A stretch of 8,932 nt of DNA, from positions 1-8,932 of the forward strand of contig JAFYZZ010000100.1 in NCBI GenBank assembly GCA_017548445.1. The letters run 5' to 3'. Within the stretch, counting starts at the first letter, position 1. Every line of letters starts with the position of its first letter. Origin of the DNA: Bacteroidales bacterium (lineage in GTDB: Bacteria; Bacteroidota; Bacteroidia; Bacteroidales; UBA932). This document shows, piece by piece, positions 1-7,250 of the stretch. The notes under the pieces were generated by a model. It was given only the letters and a program-made list of their open reading frames with translations. It was not told the origin of the DNA and did no database searches. Made by a program: the position numbers and the translations under genes.

Positions 1-33
1 CGTCGGGGTCGCCCTTTTCTTTTAATGACTGCT
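1..33. terminator. Possible right half of a terminator hairpin, cut by the window edge
   Basis: Read on the plus strand, the first bases are a GC-rich stretch ending GGGGTCGCCC followed at once by a T-rich tail (TTTTCTTTT). This is what the descending arm and tail of a rho-independent terminator look like. Read on the minus strand, it would be the A-rich flank and ascending arm of a hairpin just after the SusD-like stop codon, which fits the end of the susCD-like unit. The other arm lies outside the window, so the pairing cannot be confirmed. Confidence 0.3.
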
Positions 34-39
34 GTCAGA

Positions 40-1578
40 TTACAGCGCGTGATTGTAGTCCTTCTCGTTCTGCGGGATGACGTAGGTCCACTTGTTGCCG
101 TCGGTCGGGTTGATGGTGATGGCAAACGAGGTGTGGAAGCTACCGCCCTGGGCGATGGACTTACGGACGATGGGTTCGTTCCAACGCTTGTAGTCATAGT
201 AGTCGAAGCCTTCGCCCCAGAGGTCGATACGGCGATACAGTTTGACTTCCTTCAGCAGGTCGGCGCCCGTCTTGGTGCAGTTGTAGGCAGGGTCGAGGTT
301 CTTGTTGAGCTCGTTCAGCAGGCTCTGAACCTTGGCGTCCTGGCCACCCATGTGGCAGAGAGCCTCAGCCTCGGAGAGAATCATCTCGGCGGAACGATAG
401 ATGTTGAACGAACCGCCGCCCGGCATGAAGGTCGCCTGGAACTTGAACTGCATGTAGGCGTATACGAGGCTGGTGCCGTAGAGTTTGTTACCATACTCCT
501 GGAACGCACGGGTATAGAGGGTCTTCGTGCTGCGGCCGGCCGCATTGCACTCTTTCCACTCAGCTTCCGTCGGACCGAGCCACAACTTGCGGCGCACGTC
601 GGTCTCCGGAATCTGGTCGTAGAGTTCCTTGCTGATGGCGAGCGGATACTGGCGCTGCATCGAAGAAGAAGCGTTCGAACCCTGATAAGCGAAGAAGGAA
701 TAGTAGTAAATAGTCTGCTGTTCATTCTCGAATACTCCCCATATCCACTCTTTGTCTTCGTTCGAGAAACCGCCGTTCATGTAGGAATCCTGGCTCATGA
801 GCGGGTGACCCTGGCGAGCGAGCGGAGCCATCTGCGCCGCGGTAGCCCAGTCCTCGCGGGTGAGGGCGGCGCGGGTGTAGACAGCATAGGCCACGTCGAT
901 GTCGGGTTTCCAAAATTCGGTGCCACGGCTCAGGCCGGACTGCTTGTAGAGGCTGATGGCTTCGTCAAGGTCGGCGTAAATCTGGGCGTAGGTCTCAGCA
1001 GCCGTGGAAAGCGGCATGTCACCGATCGAAGTGTCGGTACGGAGCACGACGCCCGGGGTGGTACCGTTATTGGTATCCTGCCAACGGTAGATGTAGTTCC
1101 AGGCCAGCATCGTGAAGGCGTGAGCACGGAACGTCAGGGCCTGGGCCTTGATGAACTGTTTTTCGCTGTCCGGACCTTCGGCGTTGTCGATGTTCTCGAT
1201 GATCTGGTTGGCGTTGCCGATCATCTTGTAGTAGTAGTACCACGGATAGGTAGCATAGCGGGAACTTGCGTTGTCGTTGTACTGGTGGTTCCACACAGTG
1301 GCCCAGCCGGTATGGTTGCAGCGCTGCAGGTCGTTGCCGAAGTTGCCCCACCAGGTCTTCATGGAGCCTTCGCCGTTGAGGCCCTGGACGCTCCAATACT
1401 GGGTCGTCATCATCTTGCAGATACCGTTGACCGCCAGCACGGCGTTCTCGGTCGTCGAGAAGATGGTCGCAGGAGAAGTGGAACTCTCAGGCGCCGTTTC
1501 CATATAATCTTCGGCGCAGCTGACGCTCAGCGTGACAAGCGCAAACAGGAGAAGAGAGACTTTGAATATCTTTTTCAT
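40..1578 (-). CDS. SusD/RagB-family nutrient-binding outer-membrane lipoprotein
   Basis: This 512-residue protein is the surface lipoprotein that captures a glycan or other ligand and acts as the lid of the SusC-like transporter encoded just upstream. It starts with a lipoprotein signal peptide: MKKIFK, a hydrophobic stretch, then the lipobox LSVSC with the lipidated cysteine at residue 21. The acidic residues that follow (AED) resemble the Bacteroidetes surface-export signal. The length is normal for SusD proteins. Family hallmarks include the helical segment NIYRSAEMILSEAEALCHMG, the conserved DLWGEGFDYYDYKRW block at about residues 452-466, and YVIPQNEKDYN near the C-terminus. The start ATG lies 18 bases after the SusC-like stop and has no Shine-Dalgarno sequence, which is usual in this phylum; co-transcription with the transporter is expected. 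No glycosidase, peptidase, sensor or sigma factor is visible nearby, so the substrate is unknown. Confidence 0.95.
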   Translation of the reverse strand: MKKIFKVSLLLFALVTLSVSCAEDYMETAPESSTSPATIFSTTENAVLAVNGICKMMTTQYWSVQGLNGEGSMKTWWGNFGNDLQRCNHTGWATVWNHQYNDNASSRYATYPWYYYYKMIGNANQIIENIDNAEGPDSEKQFIKAQALTFRAHAFTMLAWNYIYRWQDTNNGTTPGVVLRTDTSIGDMPLSTAAETYAQIYADLDEAISLYKQSGLSRGTEFWKPDIDVAYAVYTRAALTREDWATAAQMAPLARQGHPLMSQDSYMNGGFSNEDKEWIWGVFENEQQTIYYYSFFAYQGSNASSSMQRQYPLAISKELYDQIPETDVRRKLWLGPTEAEWKECNAAGRSTKTLYTRAFQEYGNKLYGTSLVYAYMQFKFQATFMPGGGSFNIYRSAEMILSEAEALCHMGGQDAKVQSLLNELNKNLDPAYNCTKTGADLLKEVKLYRRIDLWGEGFDYYDYKRWNEPIVRKSIAQGGSFHTSFAITINPTDGNKWTYVIPQNEKDYNHAL

Positions 1579-1596
1579 ATCTGTTTCGTCTTAAAA

Positions 1597-4500
1597 TTAG
1601 AATTTGAAGGTGAGGCCGGCGGTGAAGACGCGCGGGGTAGTAAAGGTGTTGCTGTCGACCGTACCGCCGAAGCTCTGCTGCGGGTTCATACCCTGACGGT
1701 GCGTGAAGGTGAGGGCATTTTCGCAAGCCACGTTGAAGGTGATGCCTTCCATCTCAAGCCGGTTGACCCAACGCTTGGGCAGCGAGTACGAGAGATTGAC
1801 GTTCTTCAGCACGAGGTAGTTGCCGGAGATCAGCCAGCGGTCGGAGCCTGCGTTGTTGTAGGAGCTGAACGTGTTGTTGATCTGCGGATTGATGGTCTTG
1901 CTGATACGGTCGGACGAGTTCTCGGTCATGCCGGCCGGGATGCCCTGCCAGTTGTTGGCCCAGATGTCGTGGTGCATGCTCGCAGGCGTCGCGCCGACAC
2001 TCATGAGGCCGCCGTAAATGCTGTCGTAAGCCTTGGCGCCGAGCGAATAGGTGAAGATGGTGTTGAAGGACAGACCCTTCCAGCCGAGGTTGAAGCCGAA
2101 GCTGCCGTAGACGGTCGGAGTGGCCGTGCCGCACCAGTCGCGCTTGCCATAGGAACCGGGGTTATAGACGTACGGCTTGCCACCGATGATGATGTAGTCG
2201 TTGGCGGCCATTTCGGTCGTCGGCTTGTCATCCGTGGAGGCGGTACCGAAGAGGATGTTGCCGTTGTCGTCGGTGATGTAGTAGTTCTCATCATCGAAGG
2301 TGTAGAGGGAACGACCGGTCATCTGGTCGACACCTTCCCAATGATAGAGGTAGTAGGCATAACGGTCACCGCCCTCGACGAATTTCTTCGTACCGGAGAG
2401 GATACCTTCTTCGCGGTTCTGCTCAGGGAGTTTCACGATGCGGTTCTTGAGGAACGTGGCGTTGGCGAAGATGTTGAAGCGGAGATCGCGGGTACGGACC
2501 ACGTCGAAGTCGGTTTCGATTTCAACGCCGCGGTTGGACATCGTACCGATGTTCTGGGTGATGGTCGGGTTGGTGCTGCCCGTGGCGGTCGGACCGGCGG
2601 AGATCGGGAGGATCACGCTGAAGAGCAGGTCCTTGTTGCGCTTGTCGAAATATTCGATATTGAAGTTCCAGCGGTTGAACATGCGGGACTCGATACCGAC
2701 GCCCCAGCTCTGGGCGGTCTCCCACATCAGGTCGTTGTTGGCGAGCTGGCTCAGCCAGTAGGCACCCTTGTTGGCGTTCTGGCCGGAGGTGTAGAGGGCC
2801 TGGTAGCCGTAGTAGCCGGAACCGGCGTCGTTACCTACTTCACCGAAGTCGGCGCGGAGCTTGAGGGTGTTGATCCAGCCGATGTTCTGCATGAAGTCCT
2901 CGCGGGAGATCAGCCAGTTGGCACCGACGCTCCAGAAGTTACCCCAGCGGGCGTCCTTGTGGAAGCGGGAGGAACCGTCGCGGCGGAAGGAAGCTTCCAC
3001 GTTGTACTTGTCGGCGTAGCTGTAACGCACACGGCTCAGGTAGGACTCGGTGCGATAGTAGTTGCCGTAGTTGTAGAGGCTCGTGATTTCCGTGAAGTTG
3101 CGGAGGTTGTTGATGTTCGGGAACACCTCGGCGGTCTTGTAGCCGTAGAGGTAGTCGTAGGTATTGGAGTAGTTCTCGTGGCCAAGGAGCACGTTCACGA
3201 AGTGCTGGTCGAACTGGTGGCTCCAGCGCAGCTGCTGCTGGAACGACCAGGTCTTGTACTGGTACTCGTTGCGGCTGCCGCGACCGCCGTTGCCTTTACC
3301 GTCACCGATGACTGCGCTGTCGTAGCTCTGGTTGACGCTGCTGCGGAGGTTCATGTTGCCGGTCACCGTGAAGGTGAAGTCTTTCAGGAAGTAGAACTCG
3401 GCATACGTGATGGCGTTCATCGTATTACGCGTGGACACGTCCTGGTTGAGCTCGTTCTCCCAGATGACGTGGCGGTCGGCGTACTGGTTACGGGTGACGA
3501 CCACCTGGCCGGTCACGGGATCGATGTAGGAACCGCCGTCATACTGCTTGTTGCCCGAGTCGTCGAGGAGGTAGGCGCCGGTGTTGATGTCGTGGACGTG
3601 GACCGGATAGATCGGCGCGATGTTACGGCAGTACATGAACGGGTTTACATAGGCGTTGGAACCAGCGTCCATGTTGTTGAAGGTCTGGTGCGTGGCGTTC
3701 ACGTTCAGACCGACTTTCAGGTAGCTCGTCGGCTTCACGTTGACGGAAGCACGGCCGGAGAAACGGTCGAAGGTGGAGTTGCGGAGATAGCCGTTCTCAT
3801 CGAGGTAACCCACGGAGAAGTAATAGTCGCTCTTGTCGGAGGCGGCGCTGGCACTCACGTTGTACTCGGCACGATAACCATTCGTGATGGTCTGGTCGAA
3901 CCAGTTGAGGTCGTCGAGATAACCACTCTTGATCGAAGCGTTCGACACGAGGTGTCCGTCGGCATCGAAGAGGGCATTGTCGGCCACGTTGTAAATGTTC
4001 AGATAGAGTTTGTCGGCGATCAGGTTCTTGGAAGCGTACTCTGCGGCGGCGGCGCGCTTGGTGGCGTCCTGGGCCGTAGCCACGATGTCGGCGAACGACA
4101 TGTCGAGGGTCGGGTACAGCGTACGGTTGTAGAGCTCGCGGTAGGCGACCTCCATGAACTCGTCGGCCGTCGCATAATCGTATTCCTTCATACCGCGCTG
4201 GTACACACCCTGCGTGACATTGGCGGTCACGGAAACGCGGCCCGATTTGCCTTTCTTGGTGGTGATCAGGATAACACCGTTGGCGGCACGGTTACCGTAC
4301 AGGGCGGAAGATGCGGCGTCCTTCAGGACGGTCAGGCTCTCGATATCGGCCGGGTTCAAGTCGGAGATGTTACCGCCGAAAGGAACACCGTCGATCACGT
4401 ACAGCGGGCTGGTGGAACCATTGATGGTACCATTACCACGGATCATGATGGAAGGGTCGGAACCCGGGGCGCCGTAGGTGCTGTTCACCTGGACACCGGT

Positions 4501-4944
4501 TACCGTACCTTCTAGGGCGGTGGTGACGGCAGAGGTCGGACGGGCTTCCAGTTTCTCAGAAGAGACGTTCGAGATAGCACCCGTCAGGGAAGATTTCTTC
4601 GCGGCACCGTAGGCGATTGTGATCACGGCTTCTTCCAGGTTCTCCGTGTCGGGGGCCAGGAGGATGTTGATGACCTGGCGGCCCTCAACGGCCACTTCCT
4701 GGTTGATGTAACCGATCGAACTGAAAATCAGCGTTGCATTGCGAGGCACGTCGATGGTGTAGTTGCCATCGCCGTCCGTCGCGGTGCCGGTCATCGTGCC
4801 TTTCACCTGGATGGAGGCGAAAGGAACGGATTCGCCGGTAGCGGCGTCGGTCACCACACCTTTGACCGTAATGTTCTGCGCCAGGGCGGTCCCCAGTGCT
4901 AAAAAGGCCAAGAGGCAGGTGAACAAAGTTCTAAGTTTCCTCAT
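1597..4944 (-). CDS. SusC/RagA-family TonB-dependent outer-membrane transporter
   Basis: This 1115-residue beta-barrel transporter imports a ligand captured by its SusD-like partner, using energy passed on by TonB-ExbBD. Visible domains, in order, are a signal peptide (residues 1-22, ending ALA before QN); a carboxypeptidase-regulatory-like beta domain at about 24-98 (ITVKGVVTDAATGESVPFAS to INILLAP); a TonB-box-like segment, EEAVITIAYG, at 104-113; a plug domain at about 115-235; and a long barrel. The plug carries the SusC signature: SPLYVIDGVPFGGN at about 179-192, then DIESLTVLKDAASSALYG and NRAANGVILITTKKGK. The chain ends PRVFTAGLTFKF, with the terminal phenylalanine typical of outer-membrane barrels. 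There is no STN domain, so signalling through a sigma/anti-sigma pair is not indicated. Length is typical for the family. The chosen ATG gives a complete signal peptide and lies about 86 bases from the nearest candidate promoter. Substrate cannot be inferred from sequence. Confidence 0.96.
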   Translation of the reverse strand: MRKLRTLFTCLLAFLALGTALAQNITVKGVVTDAATGESVPFASIQVKGTMTGTATDGDGNYTIDVPRNATLIFSSIGYINQEVAVEGRQVINILLAPDTENLEEAVITIAYGAAKKSSLTGAISNVSSEKLEARPTSAVTTALEGTVTGVQVNSTYGAPGSDPSIMIRGNGTINGSTSPLYVIDGVPFGGNISDLNPADIESLTVLKDAASSALYGNRAANGVILITTKKGKSGRVSVTANVTQGVYQRGMKEYDYATADEFMEVAYRELYNRTLYPTLDMSFADIVATAQDATKRAAAAEYASKNLIADKLYLNIYNVADNALFDADGHLVSNASIKSGYLDDLNWFDQTITNGYRAEYNVSASAASDKSDYYFSVGYLDENGYLRNSTFDRFSGRASVNVKPTSYLKVGLNVNATHQTFNNMDAGSNAYVNPFMYCRNIAPIYPVHVHDINTGAYLLDDSGNKQYDGGSYIDPVTGQVVVTRNQYADRHVIWENELNQDVSTRNTMNAITYAEFYFLKDFTFTVTGNMNLRSSVNQSYDSAVIGDGKGNGGRGSRNEYQYKTWSFQQQLRWSHQFDQHFVNVLLGHENYSNTYDYLYGYKTAEVFPNINNLRNFTEITSLYNYGNYYRTESYLSRVRYSYADKYNVEASFRRDGSSRFHKDARWGNFWSVGANWLISREDFMQNIGWINTLKLRADFGEVGNDAGSGYYGYQALYTSGQNANKGAYWLSQLANNDLMWETAQSWGVGIESRMFNRWNFNIEYFDKRNKDLLFSVILPISAGPTATGSTNPTITQNIGTMSNRGVEIETDFDVVRTRDLRFNIFANATFLKNRIVKLPEQNREEGILSGTKKFVEGGDRYAYYLYHWEGVDQMTGRSLYTFDDENYYITDDNGNILFGTASTDDKPTTEMAANDYIIIGGKPYVYNPGSYGKRDWCGTATPTVYGSFGFNLGWKGLSFNTIFTYSLGAKAYDSIYGGLMSVGATPASMHHDIWANNWQGIPAGMTENSSDRISKTINPQINNTFSSYNNAGSDRWLISGNYLVLKNVNLSYSLPKRWVNRLEMEGITFNVACENALTFTHRQGMNPQQSFGGTVDSNTFTTPRVFTAGLTFKF

Positions 4945-5029
4945 AAATGAAATTTTAGATTAAAAAAATAGTTATTGGTTTTAAAATAGTTTTAATTACG
5001 TCCAAAGTCAATACGGACAATATAGATAA

Positions 5030-5060
5030 CAAAGATACAAAAAAAAAGCGCTCCCACAAG
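5030..5060 (-). promoter_or_regulatory. Candidate Bacteroidetes-type promoter for the susCD-like unit
   Basis: The minus strand reads TATCTTTG at 5037-5030, a full match to the Bacteroides -7 consensus TAnnTTTG. CTTG at 5060-5057 lies 19 bases upstream, one mismatch from the -33 element TTTG at the expected 19-21 base spacing. The predicted start of transcription is about 5025, which leaves an AT-rich leader of roughly 80 bases before the transporter ATG. The upstream element falls in the loop of the mutB terminator. The consensus is established knowledge; use of this site is inference. Confidence 0.5.
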
Positions 5061-5078
5061 CGGGAAGCGCCTTTTTTT
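5039..5078. terminator. Bidirectional rho-independent terminator after mutB
   Basis: On the plus strand the arms GCGCTCCC (5048-5055) and GGGAAGCGC (5062-5070) pair around the loop ACAAGC, with one bulged base. Nine A's precede the hairpin (5039-5047) and seven T's follow it (5072-5078), so it has a T-tail on either strand. It begins 15 bases past the mutB stop and on the minus strand ends in a run of nine T's. It most likely ends the mutAB transcript. It could also stop plus-strand transcription, although no plus-strand gene is seen here. Confidence 0.88.
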
Positions 5079-5093
5079 GTGAAATATGAAGAA

Positions 5094-7235
5094 TCAGTCT
5101 TCGAATTTCTGGTTCAACAGCTCGATCATCTTGATCACGGCATTGGAGATGCGGGTACCGGGGCCGAAGATGGCCACGGCGCCGTCGCGGTAGAGTTCGT
5201 CGTAGTCCTGGGCCGGAATCACACCGCCGACGACCACGAGGATGTCCTCACGGCCAAGTTTCTTGAGCTCCGCGATGATCTGCGGAACGAGGGTCTTGTG
5301 GCCGGCGGCCAGCGAGGAGACGCCCACCACGTGGACGTCGTTCTCGACGGCCTGGCGTGCGGCCTCTTCCGGAGTCTGGAAGAGCGGGCCCATGTCCACG
5401 TCAAAGCCGCAGTCGGCATAACCGGTGGCAACCACCTTGGCGCCGCGGTCGTGACCGTCCTGGCCGAGTTTCGCCACCATGATACGAGGCTGGCGGCCTT
5501 CCTTCTTCGCGAATTCGGCAACCATCTTTTTGGCCAGTTCGAACTCACTGTCGTTCTTGACTTCCGAGGAATAAACACCGGTGTTCATACGGATCACAGC
5601 TTTATAACGTCCAACAATCTTTTCGCAGGCATCGGAGATCTCGCCCAGGGTGGCGCGGACCTTCGCGGCCTCGATAGCCAGGGCGAGCAGGTTGCCCGTC
5701 TTGGTCTCGACGGCATGGGTGATCGCGTTCAGGCAGGCCTGGACCTTGGCCTCGTCGCGGTGGGCGCGGAGGTCTTTCAGGCGGGCGATCTGCGATTCAC
5801 GCACCTTGGTGTTGTCCACGTCGAGGATCTCGATGGGATCCTCGTGGGCCAGGCGGTATTCGTTGATGCCGATGATCTTCTCCAGGCCGGAGTCGATGCG
5901 AGCCTGTTTGCGGGCCGCGGCTTCTTCGATGCGGAGCTTCGGCACGCCGGTCTCGATGGCCTTGGCCATGCCGCCGAGGCTCTCGACTTCCTGAATGTGC
6001 TCCCAGGCCTTGTGCGCGAGCTCGTTGGTCAGGCTCTCCACATAGTAGGAACCGGCCCACGGGTCGATGGAGCGGCAGACCTGCGTCTCTTCCTGGATGT
6101 AGATCTGTGTGTTACGGGCGATACGGGCGGAGAAGTCGGTCGGCAGGGCGATGGCTTCGTCGAGCGCGTTGGTATGGAGGCTCTGCGTGTGGCCGAGGGC
6201 GGCGCCCATGGCCTCGATGCAGGTACGGGCCACGTTGTTGAACGGGTCCTGCTCGGTAAGCGACCAGCCGGAGGTCTGGCAGTGCGTACGGAGCGACTGG
6301 CTCTTCGGATTCTTCGGGTTGAACTGGCCCACGATCTTGGCCCACAGCATACGGGCGGCGCGCATCTTGGCGATCTCCATGAAGTGGTTCATGCCGATGG
6401 CCCAGAAGAACGACAGGCGCGGGGCGAAGGCATCCACGTCGATGCCGGCCTTGATGCCGGTGCGGATGTACTCGAGGCCGTCGGCCAGGGTGTAGGCCAT
6501 CTCGATGTCGTTGGTCGCGCCGGCTTCCTGCATGTGGTAGCCGGAGATCGAGATCGAGTTGAACTTGGGCATGTACTGCGAGGTAAAGGCGAAGATGTCG
6601 CCGATGATGCGCATCGAGAACTCCGGCGGGTAGATGTAGGTGTTACGCACCATGAACTCCTTGAGGATGTCGTTCTGGATGGTACCGGCCATCTCTTCGA
6701 GCTTGACGCCTTGCTCCAGGCCGGCCACGATGTAGAAGGCCATGATCGGGAGGACGGCGCCGTTCATCGTCATGGAGACGGACATCTTGCCGAGCGGAAT
6801 CTGGTCGAAGAGGACCTTCATGTCCTCGACGGAGCAGATCGACACACCCGCTTTGCCGACGTCACCTACCACGCGCGGGTGGTCGGCGTCGTAGCCGCGG
6901 TGCGTGGCCAGGTCGAAGGCCACGGAGAGGCCTTTCTGGCCGGCGGCCAGGTTGCGGCGGTAGAACGCGTTGGATTCTTCAGCTGTGGAGAAGCCGGCAT
7001 ACTGGCGGATGGTCCAGGGCTTGTTGACGTACATCGTGGAGTACGGTCCGCGGAGGAACGGGGCCACGCCGGCGGCGTAGTTCAGGTGTTCCATCCCTTC
7101 GAGGTCGGCGGCCGTGTAGAGCGGTTTCACGTCGATCTTTTCAGGCGTGTGCCAGAGCTCTTCCTGCTTGCAGGCGCATTCGCACTTGGGCGCGGCGCCT
7201 TTCGTATAGTCGATATCGTTGAATTTCGGTCTCAT
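5094..7235 (-). CDS. mutB: Methylmalonyl-CoA mutase large (catalytic, B12-binding) subunit
   Basis: This is the 713-residue alpha subunit of adenosylcobalamin-dependent methylmalonyl-CoA mutase. It interconverts (R)-methylmalonyl-CoA and succinyl-CoA in the cytoplasm, as in succinate-to-propionate fermentation. The N-terminal TIM barrel carries the substrate-binding block [15 protein letters not shown] (75-89). Tyr79, Arg197 and His234 (in [10 protein letters not shown]) match, by constant offset, Tyr89, Arg207 and His244 of the Propionibacterium enzyme. [13 protein letters not shown] follows at about 391-403. The C-terminal cobalamin domain has the base-off motif DGHDRG at 593-598, with His595 as predicted lower cobalt ligand, then [12 protein letters not shown] (640-651) and [14 protein letters not shown]. 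The protein looks complete and catalytically competent. Oddities are the CECAC cluster at residues 18-22 and Cys319 in [10 protein letters not shown], where I recall serine in relatives. It starts 15 bases after the mutA stop behind a perfect AGGAGG, which supports this ATG and an operon with mutA. Confidence 0.98.
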   Translation of the reverse strand: MRPKFNDIDYTKGAAPKCECACKQEELWHTPEKIDVKPLYTAADLEGMEHLNYAAGVAPFLRGPYSTMYVNKPWTIRQYAGFSTAEESNAFYRRNLAAGQKGLSVAFDLATHRGYDADHPRVVGDVGKAGVSICSVEDMKVLFDQIPLGKMSVSMTMNGAVLPIMAFYIVAGLEQGVKLEEMAGTIQNDILKEFMVRNTYIYPPEFSMRIIGDIFAFTSQYMPKFNSISISGYHMQEAGATNDIEMAYTLADGLEYIRTGIKAGIDVDAFAPRLSFFWAIGMNHFMEIAKMRAARMLWAKIVGQFNPKNPKSQSLRTHCQTSGWSLTEQDPFNNVARTCIEAMGAALGHTQSLHTNALDEAIALPTDFSARIARNTQIYIQEETQVCRSIDPWAGSYYVESLTNELAHKAWEHIQEVESLGGMAKAIETGVPKLRIEEAAARKQARIDSGLEKIIGINEYRLAHEDPIEILDVDNTKVRESQIARLKDLRAHRDEAKVQACLNAITHAVETKTGNLLALAIEAAKVRATLGEISDACEKIVGRYKAVIRMNTGVYSSEVKNDSEFELAKKMVAEFAKKEGRQPRIMVAKLGQDGHDRGAKVVATGYADCGFDVDMGPLFQTPEEAARQAVENDVHVVGVSSLAAGHKTLVPQIIAELKKLGREDILVVVGGVIPAQDYDELYRDGAVAIFGPGTRISNAVIKMIELLNQKFED

Positions 7236-7242
7236 TGTCTGT

Positions 7243-7248
7243 CCTCCT
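7243..7248 (-). promoter_or_regulatory. Strong Shine-Dalgarno sequence of mutB
   Basis: The minus strand reads AGGAGG, seven bases before the mutB ATG and just after the mutA stop codon. It fixes the mutB start and suggests efficient, possibly coupled, translation with mutA. The SusC-like and SusD-like genes in this window have only A/T-rich leaders without such a motif, as is usual in Bacteroidota. Confidence 0.85.
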
Positions 7249-7250
7249 GA

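Noticed and set aside
25..4515. A 1496-codon open frame on the plus strand as a giant protein gene
   Set aside because: It is exactly antisense and in codon register with two confidently identified genes, and it runs across their intergenic gap. Its Val/Gly/Asp/Glu-rich composition is what reverse-complemented GC-rich codons give, and it has no recognisable domain, signal peptide or promoter.
4945..5038. A cobalamin riboswitch or other structured RNA before susC
   Set aside because: The gap is about 90 bases, AT-rich, with only a weak four-base-pair stem. It is too short for a cobalamin riboswitch, and I see no B12-box-like motif.
5079..7250. A 723-codon plus-strand frame opposite mutB
   Set aside because: It is the same antisense artefact: mutB has no TTA, CTA or TCA codons, so the opposite register is open. 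MutB on the minus strand has every family motif.
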